A stretch of DNA of 64,000 nucleotides from Acidobacteriota bacterium. Lineage in GTDB: Bacteria > Acidobacteriota > Blastocatellia > RBC074. The DNA lies in contig JAHBSF010000016.1 of the NCBI GenBank assembly GCA_019639255.1, positions 21,317 through 85,316 on the forward strand, written 5' to 3'. The notes under the pieces are model-generated. The model searched no databases and was not told the DNA's origin. It saw nothing but the letters and a program-made list of their open reading frames with translations. A program made the position numbers and the translations under genes. Shown one piece after another: positions 10,245 to 19,340 of this stretch (the stretch's first letter is position 1; the number at the start of each line of letters is the position of its first letter).

Positions 10245-10700
10245 ATGGATAATCTATCGCCCGAAGATCGAAGTAAAGCGATGCGTCGAGTTCGGAGCCG
10301 CGACACGACTCCTGAACTCTCGGTTCGACGCCTCGTTCACGCCATGGGCTACCGCTATCGTCTGCACGTCGCAACGCTGCCGGGACGTCCCGATCTGGCG
10401 TTCCCGCGGCTGCGCAAGGTGTTATTCGTGCATGGGTGTTTTTGGCACGGTCATAGACGATGCGGAAAGCAAACAACCCCTTCCTCAAGGCGGGAGTATT
10501 GGCTTCCCAAACTTGATCGGAATAAGCAGCGCGACCGCCGAAACAGACGTTTGTTGAGAAAGGCCGGATGGGGCGTTCTCGTTGTTTGGGAGTGCCAGTT
10601 GAAGAATCCGGAGGCTGTCGCCCGACGCATAAGACGTTTTCTCGAATCTCCAGTCGGCTCATCCTCGCCTTTACTCCCGGCGCAAAATCTTCCAGCCTGA
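10245..10700 (+). CDS. vsr: Very short patch repair (Vsr) endonuclease
   Basis: Vsr nicks DNA 5' of T in T:G mismatches that arise when 5-methylcytosine deaminates, so it usually accompanies a C5 methyltransferase, as here. The 151-residue protein starts MDNLSPEDRSKAMRRVRSRD, matching the family, and carries PDLAFPRLRKVLFVHGCFW with the His pair, CGK and the C-terminal VVWECQL. Upstream in-frame ATGs at 10173 and 10212 and an open frame from 10164 exist, but 10245 matches known N-termini. Its last 30 bp overlap the 3' end of the convergent endonuclease gene, an unusually tight packing. Confidence 0.92.
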   Translation: MDNLSPEDRSKAMRRVRSRDTTPELSVRRLVHAMGYRYRLHVATLPGRPDLAFPRLRKVLFVHGCFWHGHRRCGKQTTPSSRREYWLPKLDRNKQRDRRNRRLLRKAGWGVLVVWECQLKNPEAVARRIRRFLESPVGSSSPLLPAQNLPA

Positions 10701-11615
10701 GTCAACCCGGCGCTCGATCTGATCCGGCCAGCAACGCGACGTCAGTTCGATTCTTATTTGGGAGCCACTGGCCGCCCCTTGCGCCTCTATGCTCGCGGAA
10801 TGCACATAGTTCGCGCGTTTTGATTTGGGCACCCCGAACAATTCCAGCAGGGCCGCTGCGAATTTGCACGAATCCGGCGTATGGAGATCCGGTTTGGGGT
10901 TGCTGCGGATATTTGGATACGATGTCGGGAAGAGATAAATGCATGGCGGAGGAAGCCAGTCGGCTCGGCCTTCCTGACCGGGAATGTCGGTCGCTGCGGC
11001 TCGCAATGCTCCCCCGACGCCGTATTGCTTCGGGCAATGCCGGTGTTCGCTGCCGCATCGACCATCCCAGAAAATAAATGCGTCGACTACGGTTTTCTCG
11101 GCGGCAAGCTTGGGCATAAGGCGCGTCGCGACGCCGGACCATATCCCTTTGCCCGGATTGTTTGCGAGACTTTCCGGGCACATGGACCAAACGATAAATT
11201 CTTTCGCCCAACCGGGGCGCTCCCAGATCGTCGTATTGTTCCCATCCGGGCATCCTTTGGCCTCAATGCCGACGATCGTTCCGTCGCGCAATTTGACGCG
11301 ATAGTCCTGACGCCCCTTCGTACCGACGAACTCCCTGCTGTGAAATATCTTTCGATTGACGCCGTAATCCAAAATTGCTTCGATGAATCGCCGTTTGTCG
11401 CTCGTTGTAGCGGAAGCCGTCCCCCGCAGACTTTCCACCGCCGCACGAAGCAGCATCGGATAATCTTCGATCGACACCTGATGATCTCTGAGCAAATCCG
11501 GCGCTTTGTCCGCCAGTGTGGAGAGCAGATCTTTGACTCGCTCCACCTCGCCTTGCATCGGGCGGTGGCGGCAGGGGACGGCGTCGTCTCTCGATCCAGA
11601 GGCTTTCTTAGGCAT
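10671..11615 (-). CDS. Putative type II restriction endonuclease (PD-(D/E)XK-like)
   Basis: The 314-residue protein is called a restriction enzyme mainly from context: its start overlaps the stop of a C5 methyltransferase by 8 bp and a vsr gene abuts it. It has a plausible catalytic core RVKLRDGTIVGIEAKG, with acidic residues 104/111 before Glu118-Ala-Lys120, on predicted beta strands as in PD-(D/E)XK nucleases. A second region (residues about 200-230) contains a Pro/Tyr-rich IYLFPTSYPNIRSNPKP. No specific recognition family is identified, so target and cut position are unknown. It could be another nuclease type of the same island. Confidence 0.7.
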   Translation of the reverse strand: MPKKASGSRDDAVPCRHRPMQGEVERVKDLLSTLADKAPDLLRDHQVSIEDYPMLLRAAVESLRGTASATTSDKRRFIEAILDYGVNRKIFHSREFVGTKGRQDYRVKLRDGTIVGIEAKGCPDGNNTTIWERPGWAKEFIVWSMCPESLANNPGKGIWSGVATRLMPKLAAEKTVVDAFIFWDGRCGSEHRHCPKQYGVGGALRAAATDIPGQEGRADWLPPPCIYLFPTSYPNIRSNPKPDLHTPDSCKFAAALLELFGVPKSKRANYVHSASIEAQGAASGSQIRIELTSRCWPDQIERRVDSGWKILRRE

Positions 11616-12840
11616 ATGAGAGGGTTTCGTCGTGGACCTCGGTCAGCTTTCCTTCCGCCAGCGGACGCACGTAGTTTCGGATCACCCAGGATACTGCGGG
11701 TACGCATACCGCATCGCCGAACCCGAACATGACCTGATTTTCGCTGGCGCCGGCGAAGTCGTAGTCGGGCGCTCCCTGCAGTCTTGCGTATTCGCGCCCG
11801 GTCATCCACCGAATTCGCACCGTATTATTCCCGGCCTCGACTATCGCCTGCTTGCTCGATCCGCCGCGCGCTGTCCGCAGGCATCCGCTCAGGGCGTCGG
11901 GCCGAATTTCCCAGACGGCCTGTCCGCCTCTGGTTCGACGATAGGCCGTCGCCCACGCAAGCGTGGGGCAGTACTTCAGAGCCTGAAGCCTCTTCGCCTG
12001 CAACGGCGACAATGATTCAACGAAACGGGCGACCCGACTCTCACTCCACCAGGTCGGGGCGTCGGGGGCCGGTTTTTCGACCACCTCGGCGAGCGTCCTG
12101 GATCCGGAAAAAGGGATTTCGAGCGGATGGGCGTTCATCTTCAACTCCGGATGTTCGGCGACGAATCCTTTGATCCATTCCGGGCGGAGTATCGACGGCG
12201 TCCAGTCCCCGGGAGCCTCCAACGGCTCCGTTGAGGCGACGATGAAGAGGCGCGGACGACTCTGAGGCAGAAAATAGCGTGCATCGACCACAAGCAGATC
12301 GCACCAATAACCAATGCGGTTCAGTTCGGCTATCGCCTGGTAAATATCTTCGCCGCTATGCGAGGTGGCGAAACTCGGGACGTTCTCTATCAGGATTGCG
12401 GCAGGACGCCGACGTCCCATTTCTTCCAGAACTCGCGTAAATTCCCAGTATGTGCTTGACTGCTTGCCCTTCAACCCACGGCGCTTTCCCGCCAGCGAAA
12501 GATCGGTGCAGGGAAACGATGCTGTGGCGATCTCGACATCAGGAATCTCGCTTCCTTTCAGAAGGCGGATATCCTTCAAAACGAAATGTTCGGCCTCGAA
12601 ATTTGCGGCGTATAGCTTGTGTTTGACCGGGTCGATATCGTTGGCGAAAACGACGCAGCAGCCGGCGTCTTCAAGCGCGCGCCGCACCATCCCGATCCCA
12701 GCGAAAAACTCTGCTGCGCGAGGCGACCCGGACGCAGTTCGACCGGACCGTCGCTGGATTTTTTTCGGTGAAGATTTGAGATTGCTGCGGCTGAGGTCGT
12801 TGTTGCAATTCTCGAACGGAAGTTTGAGAAGCATTGCCAT
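11608..12840 (-). CDS. DNA (cytosine-5-)-methyltransferase
   Basis: This modification enzyme methylates C5 of cytosine in the sequence cut by its partner. All key motifs are visible: AEFFAGIGMVRRALEDAG (AdoMet binding), TASFPCTDLSLAGKRRG with the catalytic Cys at about residue 111, ILIENVPSF (ENV), and PQSRPRLFIVAS, then a variable target-recognition part and a C-terminal QAIVEAGNNTVRIRWMTGREYARLQGAP. The ATG at 12840 (or a TTG at 12852 with AGGAGA just upstream) is the start. The N-terminal extension before motif I is about 40 residues. Codon choice in this island looks less GCGC-dominated than its neighbours, which would fit transfer but was not quantified. Confidence 0.94.
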   Translation of the reverse strand: MAMLLKLPFENCNNDLSRSNLKSSPKKIQRRSGRTASGSPRAAEFFAGIGMVRRALEDAGCCVVFANDIDPVKHKLYAANFEAEHFVLKDIRLLKGSEIPDVEIATASFPCTDLSLAGKRRGLKGKQSSTYWEFTRVLEEMGRRRPAAILIENVPSFATSHSGEDIYQAIAELNRIGYWCDLLVVDARYFLPQSRPRLFIVASTEPLEAPGDWTPSILRPEWIKGFVAEHPELKMNAHPLEIPFSGSRTLAEVVEKPAPDAPTWWSESRVARFVESLSPLQAKRLQALKYCPTLAWATAYRRTRGGQAVWEIRPDALSGCLRTARGGSSKQAIVEAGNNTVRIRWMTGREYARLQGAPDYDFAGASENQVMFGFGDAVCVPAVSWVIRNYVRPLAEGKLTEVHDETLSYA

Positions 12841-12950
12841 AACCTTACTCAATATCTCCTGTACTCGCCCCCCGGTAAGGTTCAGCAGAGTATTAACACG
12901 AAGCCGTCAGATCCGCAAACCAGTATCAACCGCAGCGATTCCGCCGCCGA

Positions 12951-14276
12951 TCAATTTCCTTTGACGCCGCCCTCCTTGAGAAAAGTTTCAAGCCACTTGT
13001 TTACCATCTCTACCTGTTCGGGCGTCGTATTGTGGCCGGTTTCGATGGCGAGCAGCAAGCGCTTCTCACCCGGTATGACGTTATACGCCGCATACATCGA
13101 AGTCGGCGGACAAACCTCGTCGTTGAAGCCCCACGAATACAGACCGGGCGCATTGACGCGCCGCGCGAAATTGACTACGTCGTAGTACTTCGAAGTCGCA
13201 ATCTTCTCCGGCGTCCTGTGCGAGCCTTCGCCCGCAGCGCGGAACATATGCGGCCAGCCTCCGGCGCGCTCCTTCAGATATCCGGTCACATCGGCGAGCG
13301 CGGGATAATATGCAGCCAGCCCTTTCACGCGCGGGTCGAGTCCGGCCGTGACGATCGATAGCGCTCCGCCCTGACTGCCGCCCGTTACCGCCAGATCCCG
13401 CCCGTTCCATTTCGGATGCGAAACCAGAAAATCGTTCGCACGCACGCAGCCGAGGTATACGCGGCGGTAGTAATACCGGTCTTTGTCTTCAAGTCCGAAA
13501 TTCTGATATCCGGAGAGCGCGCCGCGCCCGAGCGAATCGTATACCGTTTGGTCGAGAATCACCGGCAGGCCGTGAATGCCGATCTGAAAGGTAATGATTC
13601 CGCGTTCGGCCAGTGCGACGAATCCTCTATAAGGGCGCACGCCCGCGCCCGGCACGCTTAATAACGCCGGAAATTTGCCCTCGCCCTTCGGAACGCAAAG
13701 GATGCCGTAAAGACGGCTCGCAGCGGCCCCCGCGCCGATGTTCTGCAGATTGACGTGGAAGACATCTACGTTCGGTGTGCTGTAATCGGGCAGATGAGTC
13801 ATCTGCGCGTCTATGGGAATTTTGGCCAGTGCTTCCTTGCCCTGCTTCCAGAACGCATCGAAATCTGCGGGATCGTCCGTAGCCGGTTGTATGGCGGTCG
13901 GGCGGAATGCGGCGGTTGCAAGACCCCGGTAGGTTTTGCCGTCGATTAGCGTCGTAGCAATGCAGCGCAAAAATCCGGGTTCGTTCATCGTTCCGCCCGC
14001 AACTCGCAACACATTATCGTTGAGAGTTTCGGTTCGCGAGATTTTCGGCGGCATCATTTCCGGGCCTATGTAGTACGAAATTTTCGCTCCGCTGATCGGA
14101 TGTCCGTCGCGCACGGCGGTGATGGAGAATGTTACGGGTTGGCCCGGTTCATACGTCCAGTCGGCGCGATCCGGCGCTACGCGCACGCTAACGGCGCCCG
14201 TACGGTCCTGCGCCGATGCGACTGCAGCGCACAACAAAAGAAAGCAGATAGCAAATCGGGTTCTGTGCATAGTCAT
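12951..14276 (-). CDS. Acetylxylan esterase / cephalosporin-C deacetylase-like hydrolase (AXE1 type)
   Basis: This secreted alpha/beta-hydrolase has a signal peptide (MHRTRFAICFLLLCAAVASA) and an N-terminal beta-sandwich (about residues 25-135) preceding the catalytic domain. The nucleophile elbow is AVTGGSQGGALSIV, and late Asp and His residues are in WGFNDEVCPPTS and IETGHNTTPEQ. AXE1 proteins remove acetyl groups from xylan or related glycosides. ATG 14276 is chosen because it places the signal peptide at the N-terminus; the open frame to 14315 runs into the repeat. It is monocistronic on the minus strand, downstream of DUF1501. Confidence 0.88.
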   Translation of the reverse strand: MTMHRTRFAICFLLLCAAVASAQDRTGAVSVRVAPDRADWTYEPGQPVTFSITAVRDGHPISGAKISYYIGPEMMPPKISRTETLNDNVLRVAGGTMNEPGFLRCIATTLIDGKTYRGLATAAFRPTAIQPATDDPADFDAFWKQGKEALAKIPIDAQMTHLPDYSTPNVDVFHVNLQNIGAGAAASRLYGILCVPKGEGKFPALLSVPGAGVRPYRGFVALAERGIITFQIGIHGLPVILDQTVYDSLGRGALSGYQNFGLEDKDRYYYRRVYLGCVRANDFLVSHPKWNGRDLAVTGGSQGGALSIVTAGLDPRVKGLAAYYPALADVTGYLKERAGGWPHMFRAAGEGSHRTPEKIATSKYYDVVNFARRVNAPGLYSWGFNDEVCPPTSMYAAYNVIPGEKRLLLAIETGHNTTPEQVEMVNKWLETFLKEGGVKGN

Positions 14277-14295
14277 AGGTTTGTATCGGGAAGTG

Positions 14296-14420
14296 GAAGA
14301 GAAACAACGGAACAAACGAAATGAAACGAAACAAACAGAAAGAACAGAAAGAATGACTCTCAGACAGAATGACTATTCTGTTTGTTCTGTTTCATTTCGT
14401 TTGTTCTGTTGTTTCTCTTC
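14296..14420. repeat. Family A palindromic repeat upstream of the esterase gene
   Basis: Outer arms of about 45 nt: left begins GAAGAGAAACAACGGAAC, right ends GTTCTGTTGTTTCTCTTC. The tip sequence is AAACAAC rather than AGATAAC. The central loop is longer than usual and itself carries AGACAGAATGACT-like repeats. It lies between codirectional genes. Confidence 0.85.
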
Positions 14421-14425
14421 TTTAC

Positions 14426-15880
14426 TCAAGCAAGGATTTTCCGTGCAACGACGCCCGCTACATCGGTAAGCCGGAAGTTGCGTCCGTTGTAGTTGTAGGT
14501 CAGGCGTTCGTGGTCGAGGCCGAGCAGGTGAAGCGCCGTTGCGTGAAAATCGTGAATGTGCATGCGGTCTTCGACCGCGTGGTAGCCGATCTCGTCCGTA
14601 GCGCCGTAGGCGAATCCGCCCTTGACGCCGCCTCCGGCCATCCAGATCGTATAGCCGTATGGATTGTGATCGCGCCCGTCGCCGCCCTGCGATACGGGCG
14701 TTCTTCCGAATTCGCCCGCCCATATGACGAGCGTGTCCTGGAGCAATCCGCGCGATTTCAGATCTTTCAACAGTCCGGCGATGGGTTTGTCTACTTCGCG
14801 CGCGTTCTGGGTGTGCAGGTTGTAAAGTTCGCTGTGCTGATCCCACTTGTAGCTGTGCGTGCATTGAATGAATCGAACGTCGCGTTCAGCGAGCCTGCGC
14901 GCAAGCAGGCACTGCCAGGCGAAATCGCGCGTCAGCGGATCGTCGAGTCCGTAAAGTTTTTTCGTCGCTTCGGACTCCTTGTCGATCTCGAACGCTTCGG
15001 GCGCTTCGGTCTGCATGCGAAATGCGAGTTCAAACGCCTGTATGCGCGCTTCGAGCTGCGGATCGTTGCCGCGCAGCGCTTCGTGGCGGCGGTTGACGTT
15101 CCGGAGCATTTCCAGTTCGTAGCGCTGCTCGTCGCCGCTCAGGCGTTTGTTGACGAGGTACTCGATCGGTTCGCTGCTTATGTCTTCGACCTTCATTCCG
15201 GCGTGTCCGATTGCGGTTCCCTGATAGGCGCCGGGCAGGAACGCCGAACTCCAGTTTTTTGCGCCGCCGTGCGCAAGCGAGGGTTTGATTGCGATGAAGC
15301 CGGGCAGGTTCCGGTTTTCGGTTCCCAGGCCGTAAAGCGTCCAGGAACCCAGGCTCGGGCGGATGAAGGTGCTTGTACCGGTGAAGGTCTGAAGCAGCGC
15401 CGCTCCGTGATCTACGCCCTCGCCCACCATCGAGCGGATGACGCAAAGATCGTCGGCGCATTCGCGCACATTTGGAAACAGATCGCTCACGGGAAGCCCG
15501 CTTTTGCCTCCCCTCCGGAACGTCCACGGAGATTTCATCAGCGGACCCGGATCGGACCGGTCGAATGCAAGAGGCCGTTTGATCGGCAGCGGCTTGCCGT
15601 GATCGCGGTCGAGGCGCTCTTTGGGATCGAATGTATCGATGCTCGACGGCCCGCCGTGCATAAACAGGAATATGACTCGTTTCGCCCGGGGCGCAAAATG
15701 CGCGGATTTCGGCGCAAGCGGGTTCGCCGTTTGAGAAAAGAAATCCGTCGCAAGCAGCGTCGTCAAACCGAGTGAGCCGAATCCGAGCCCGGCCGCGCGC
15801 AGCCACGCCCGGCGAGATACGGGCATTGCTTCCCGCTTGTACATCGATGCTATGGGATCGTTTCCGCCAATTCCGTTCAT
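14426..15880 (-). CDS. DUF1501 domain exported protein (Tat signal)
   Basis: The 484-residue protein is typical of the DUF1501 family abundant in Planctomycetes, Verrucomicrobia and Acidobacteria. It has a sulfatase/phosphatase-like fold with VIFLFMHGGPSSIDTFDPK near the N-terminus, VIWAGEFGRTPVSQGG, and DHNPYGYTIWMAGGGVKGG near the C-terminus. A twin-arginine signal (SRRAWLRAAGLGFGSLG) indicates Tat export. DUF1501 genes are almost always paired with PSD1 genes, as here (30 bp downstream of one). Function is undetermined. Residues 1-18 before the Tat motif are repeat-derived, so the real start may be the ATG at 15844 or 15826. Confidence 0.9.
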   Translation of the reverse strand: MNGIGGNDPIASMYKREAMPVSRRAWLRAAGLGFGSLGLTTLLATDFFSQTANPLAPKSAHFAPRAKRVIFLFMHGGPSSIDTFDPKERLDRDHGKPLPIKRPLAFDRSDPGPLMKSPWTFRRGGKSGLPVSDLFPNVRECADDLCVIRSMVGEGVDHGAALLQTFTGTSTFIRPSLGSWTLYGLGTENRNLPGFIAIKPSLAHGGAKNWSSAFLPGAYQGTAIGHAGMKVEDISSEPIEYLVNKRLSGDEQRYELEMLRNVNRRHEALRGNDPQLEARIQAFELAFRMQTEAPEAFEIDKESEATKKLYGLDDPLTRDFAWQCLLARRLAERDVRFIQCTHSYKWDQHSELYNLHTQNAREVDKPIAGLLKDLKSRGLLQDTLVIWAGEFGRTPVSQGGDGRDHNPYGYTIWMAGGGVKGGFAYGATDEIGYHAVEDRMHIHDFHATALHLLGLDHERLTYNYNGRNFRLTDVAGVVARKILA

Positions 15881-15902
15881 TCCGTGTATTCCGCGGTTTC
15901 TC
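15866..15902. repeat. Half of a family B repeat between DUF1501 and PSD1
   Basis: The sequence CGTTCATTCCGTGTATTCCG followed by CGGTTTCTCTGG corresponds to a pyrimidine arm without partner. It fills the short gap between the two minus-strand genes and overlaps the possible first codons of DUF1501. Confidence 0.5.
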
Positions 15903-15909
15903 TGGATTT

Positions 15910-18768
15910 TTAATCGAGGTAGATGAAATCGTTGGCCGCCATAAGCACGCGCGCAAGGCTCATCCAGGACTTGTATTCGTTTTCGGCGCCCGGGAATTTT
16001 TCCCTGTAAACGGCCAGATATTTGATCGCTCCGGATATTTCTTCTTGTGCAGGCCGGCGGTTGAGTATCCGCAGATAAGCGCGCTCGATGCGCCCTGCAT
16101 CATCGTTCGCAGGTTCGGCGCACAGTGCGCGGGCGAAGTTCGCCGCACGATCGGCGAGAAACTCGCTGTTGAGCCAGAACAGCGCCTGCGTCGCTACGTT
16201 GGTCAACTGCCGCTTGCCGTTTACCGTCGTCGCGTCTCCGAAATCGAAGAGATTCAAAAGCGGCGGGAGGTTTGCGCGCCGCAGCGGCAGGTATACGGTG
16301 CGCCTGGTGATCTTTTCCGGATTCAGGCTCAGCCGCTTGTCGTCGTTTTCGCCGTCGGTGCCCGTGCCGGATTGCAGCGTGCCGCCCATAGTAAGGTCGA
16401 GCGATCCGTCGATTGCAAGCATAGCGTCGCGCATCTCTTCGACCGTGAGCCTGCGTCGCGGAAAACGCGACAGCAAACGATTGTCGGGATCTTTCGCCAT
16501 GCCTTCATCCGATGCCCGGCTCGACATCTGATACGCGCTCGAAAGCATGATGGTGCGGTGCAGCGCCTTGATCGACCATCCTCCTGCAACGAACCGGCGC
16601 GCCAGATAATCGAGCAGTTCCGGATGCGTGGGCCGCTCGCCCATCACGCCGAAGTTGTCGGGCGTGCGCACGAGCCCCTCGCCGAAATGCCAGCCCCATA
16701 CGCGGTTGACCATCACCCTCGCCGTCAGCGGATTATCCGCGCGCGCGACCCAGTCGGCGAGTTCGAGCCTGCCGCTGCCCGACCAGTTTTCGGGCGCGGG
16801 AATACCGAGCTTCAGTATCTGCGGGACGTCCTTCGGAGCGGGTTCGCCCGGATTGTGGTACGAGCCGCGTATGAATACGCGCTGCTCGACGATTTCTCCG
16901 TCTTCGACCGCGCAGGCCATATCGGGTTCGGGCGGCGCCTGTTTTCGGATTTCTTCGCGCTCGGCGATGAGTTTTTTCATCCGCGCCTGCGCATCCGGCG
17001 TAAACCTCGCTTCATCCTTTTCATCCACCGCAAGCGGTCCCTTCCTGTTGAAGTAGACCTCGGCGAAGAACCGGTCGTGTCCGGCTTCAAACGACGGCTT
17101 GTCGGGCAGCGGGGATTTGTTCGCCGCAACAGCATCTTCATATTTCCTGCGCCACGCAGAGACTTTTGCATCCCATTCGCCGAGGCGTTTGACGAAGCGC
17201 TCCTGATAACCGAGCGCAACTTCGCGTCGCTCGAGTGTTGCGGCCCGCTCCCACTCAAGCAGGTGCTCGCGCGGTTTACCCGGTTTCAGATACTCGACCC
17301 ACTTTGCAAACGCTTCGGGCGAAAGCTTCACTTTGTGAGCTTCGTCGTTTAACTCCAGACCGTCTTCATAAACGCGGCGCGCAGCGAGCATGATTTCCGC
17401 AAGCTGCGCTGCGGCCGTTTGCGCTTCGGGCTGTTTCACCGAATCGATGATTTCGTCTATTGCAAAGCGAACTCGTTTAAGACGGTCGTTGTGCAGGCGC
17501 AAGGCTTTTTCGTAAGAATCGTATTCTGTTTTCGGTACGAGCGGTTTTGTAAGCGGCGGGGATACGAATTCCTTCGGATCGCGGAAACTGCGCGTAGAGG
17601 CGAAGATGGAAATCATCGAGTAGTAGTCGCGCGTCAGTATGGGATCGAACTTGTGATCGTGGCAGCGCGCGCACGCTACTGTCAGCCCCAGAAACGCTTT
17701 CGACGTCACATCCACCTGCTCGTCGTATACGTCGTAAAGCATTCGCGTCTTGTCCTGCTGAGCCAGGGCCTTGGCTCCGAGCGCAAGAAACCCCGTTGCT
17801 ACTATGCCGCGGCGATTGACGCCGAGTTTTGCATCCTCTCCTTCGGGCGCGAGCAGATCGCCCGCTATCTGTTCGCGGATAAACCGGTCGTAGGGCAGGT
17901 CGGCGTTGAATGCCGCGATTACCCAGTCGCGATAGCGCCAGGCGTGCGGATAGCGGTGATCTTCGTCGTTGCCCGTAGAGTCGGCGTAGCGGGCCACGTC
18001 GAGCCATCGTCTGCCCCACTGTTCGCCGTAACGGGGCGAGGCAAGCAGCCGGTCCACGACTTTTGCGAAAGCATCGGGTAAACGGTCGGCGAGAAAGTTT
18101 CGTATCTCGCTTTCAGTTGGAGGAAGCCCCGTAAGATCGAACGTAGCGCGGCGCAGCAGTTCGAGCCGATCGGCGGGCGGTGCGGGAGCGATGCCTTTTT
18201 CTTCAAGTTTTGCGAGAATGAAGCCGTCAATCGGCGATTTGATCAGGTTTTTGTTGCGGATTGCGGGCGGCGCCGGATCGGCTACGGGCTGAAAGGCCCA
18301 GAAACTTTTTTCCTCCTCGCTGAAAGTGCGGCCCGATTTGCGCACCGCTACGGATTCGGCGGAATCTTTTGCGGGTTTTGCTCCGGGCCACGGGGCGCCC
18401 ATCCTTACCCACTCGGTAAGGACGGAGATTTCTTCGTCCTTCAGTTTGCCCGTGGGGGGCATCTTGATTTCGCCGTCGTAGCCTATGACCTTGAGCAGAC
18501 GGCTTTCCATCGGGCGTTCGCCGTCGATGAGGGGGCCGCTTTCGCCGCCGCGCGCAAACCCTTCGGCCGTCGACATATCGAGTTCGGCCACGAGAGCCTG
18601 AGAGTTGTGACACTTCTGGCACTTGGCCGAGAGTATTGGCCTTACTTTTTTCTCGAAGAACTCGTCATCCGCTGCGGCTCCGGCCGGCCGTTGGGCGAGC
18701 AATGCCAGGGCGGCGAAAAGCGCCAGTACGGGAAGTTTGTAAATCCATCGACTACGAACAGTCATCAT
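15910..18768 (-). CDS. PSD1 / DUF1549-DUF1553 protein with planctomycete cytochrome-c domain
   Basis: The 952-residue secreted protein has a signal peptide, a planctomycete-type cytochrome c domain with a single CxxCH haem site (CQKCHNSQ near residue 53), then DUF1549 (around residues 175-390; LLRRATFDLTGLPPTESEI and RRWLDVARYADSTGNDEDH) and a C-terminal DUF1553 (around 660-930; LADWVARADNPLTARVMVNR and RLTVEEMRDAMLAIDGS). The family is linked to extracellular polysaccharide or sulfated-glycan use, but biochemistry is lacking. It is followed 30 bp later by its usual partner DUF1501. A long upstream gap may hold its promoter. Confidence 0.92.
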   Translation of the reverse strand: MMTVRSRWIYKLPVLALFAALALLAQRPAGAAADDEFFEKKVRPILSAKCQKCHNSQALVAELDMSTAEGFARGGESGPLIDGERPMESRLLKVIGYDGEIKMPPTGKLKDEEISVLTEWVRMGAPWPGAKPAKDSAESVAVRKSGRTFSEEEKSFWAFQPVADPAPPAIRNKNLIKSPIDGFILAKLEEKGIAPAPPADRLELLRRATFDLTGLPPTESEIRNFLADRLPDAFAKVVDRLLASPRYGEQWGRRWLDVARYADSTGNDEDHRYPHAWRYRDWVIAAFNADLPYDRFIREQIAGDLLAPEGEDAKLGVNRRGIVATGFLALGAKALAQQDKTRMLYDVYDEQVDVTSKAFLGLTVACARCHDHKFDPILTRDYYSMISIFASTRSFRDPKEFVSPPLTKPLVPKTEYDSYEKALRLHNDRLKRVRFAIDEIIDSVKQPEAQTAAAQLAEIMLAARRVYEDGLELNDEAHKVKLSPEAFAKWVEYLKPGKPREHLLEWERAATLERREVALGYQERFVKRLGEWDAKVSAWRRKYEDAVAANKSPLPDKPSFEAGHDRFFAEVYFNRKGPLAVDEKDEARFTPDAQARMKKLIAEREEIRKQAPPEPDMACAVEDGEIVEQRVFIRGSYHNPGEPAPKDVPQILKLGIPAPENWSGSGRLELADWVARADNPLTARVMVNRVWGWHFGEGLVRTPDNFGVMGERPTHPELLDYLARRFVAGGWSIKALHRTIMLSSAYQMSSRASDEGMAKDPDNRLLSRFPRRRLTVEEMRDAMLAIDGSLDLTMGGTLQSGTGTDGENDDKRLSLNPEKITRRTVYLPLRRANLPPLLNLFDFGDATTVNGKRQLTNVATQALFWLNSEFLADRAANFARALCAEPANDDAGRIERAYLRILNRRPAQEEISGAIKYLAVYREKFPGAENEYKSWMSLARVLMAANDFIYLD

Positions 18769-19228
18769 GCCGAATCCCAGGGCTGGTTTGATGTATGCGC
18801 GCCCGTACTGTACGGCCGGCGCGCGCGGAATTTTTCTGTGTGGTTAACGGACTGCCAGACTAGCGATGCGGCGGCGGAATGTCAATTTCCCGGGACGGAA
18901 ATTGGTCAGACCGCTTTGACGAGGTCAAAATTACTGATGCAACGGCCGCATTTGCAGCCAATCGAACAAAACACATCCTTCCGGGGCTTGCGGTTTGAAT
19001 CTTCTCATTGACTGATCGGGTGGCGCGTGATTGAATAGCGTCCCATAGCGGCGAGTTTATGACGGGACGTCGAGGTAGTCGCCCTCACGATCCACAATCT
19101 GACTGACCGAATCGAGCCTATACGATCCGAACCCGGACAACCCGGAGTGCGCCTTGTAGAGAGTCATACTCGTACTCTTCCGTTCGCAGTCTACGTTTTT
19201 GGCCGGCGCGAAAGTGAAGCCAAGTGGG
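18769..19228. other. Non-coding divergent intergenic region
   Basis: About 460 bp between the PSD1 start (minus) and the palindrome before the ABC permease (plus). Short open frames here lack ribosome sites and similarity. No tRNA or recognised riboswitch was seen. Two short inverted repeats are listed separately. Confidence 0.6.
18884..18929. promoter_or_regulatory. Two adjacent inverted repeats, possible operator
   Basis: AATTTCC and GGAAATT flank a 6-nt loop at 18884-18903, and TTTGAC-GAG-GTCAAA is a perfect 6+6 inverted repeat at 18915-18929. They lie about 120-160 bp upstream of the PSD1 gene. A regulator site is inferred from symmetry and position only. Confidence 0.3.
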
Positions 19229-19324
19229 GAAAGACAACGGAACATACGGAATGAAACGGAATAAACGGAAGGGCATTATCTTTTCCGTTTATTCCGTTTC
19301 ATTCCGTATGTTCCGTTGTCTTTC
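19229..19324. repeat. Family A palindrome with perfect 42-nt arms
   Basis: Left arm 19229-19270 and right arm 19283-19324 are exact complements (tip GAAAGACAACGGAAC, loop of 12 nt). It lies between divergent genes, 16 bp before the permease ATG, so it cannot be a terminator for either neighbour in the usual sense. Confidence 0.95.
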
Positions 19325-19340
19325 TTTTTCCTGATCTGAG

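Noticed and set aside
10123..10662. N-terminal extension of the GMC oxidoreductase to 709 residues
   Set aside because: The extra residues run antisense through vsr, contain no recognisable domain, and the FAD fold begins properly at ATG 10122.
18915..18929. The TTTGAC-GAG-GTCAAA symmetry as a known regulator site
   Set aside because: No matching regulator is encoded nearby and a 6+6 repeat is short, so only a tentative regulatory note is kept.
19057..19245. A 62-residue open frame upstream of the ABC permease
   Set aside because: No ribosome site, no similarity, and it runs into the palindrome.
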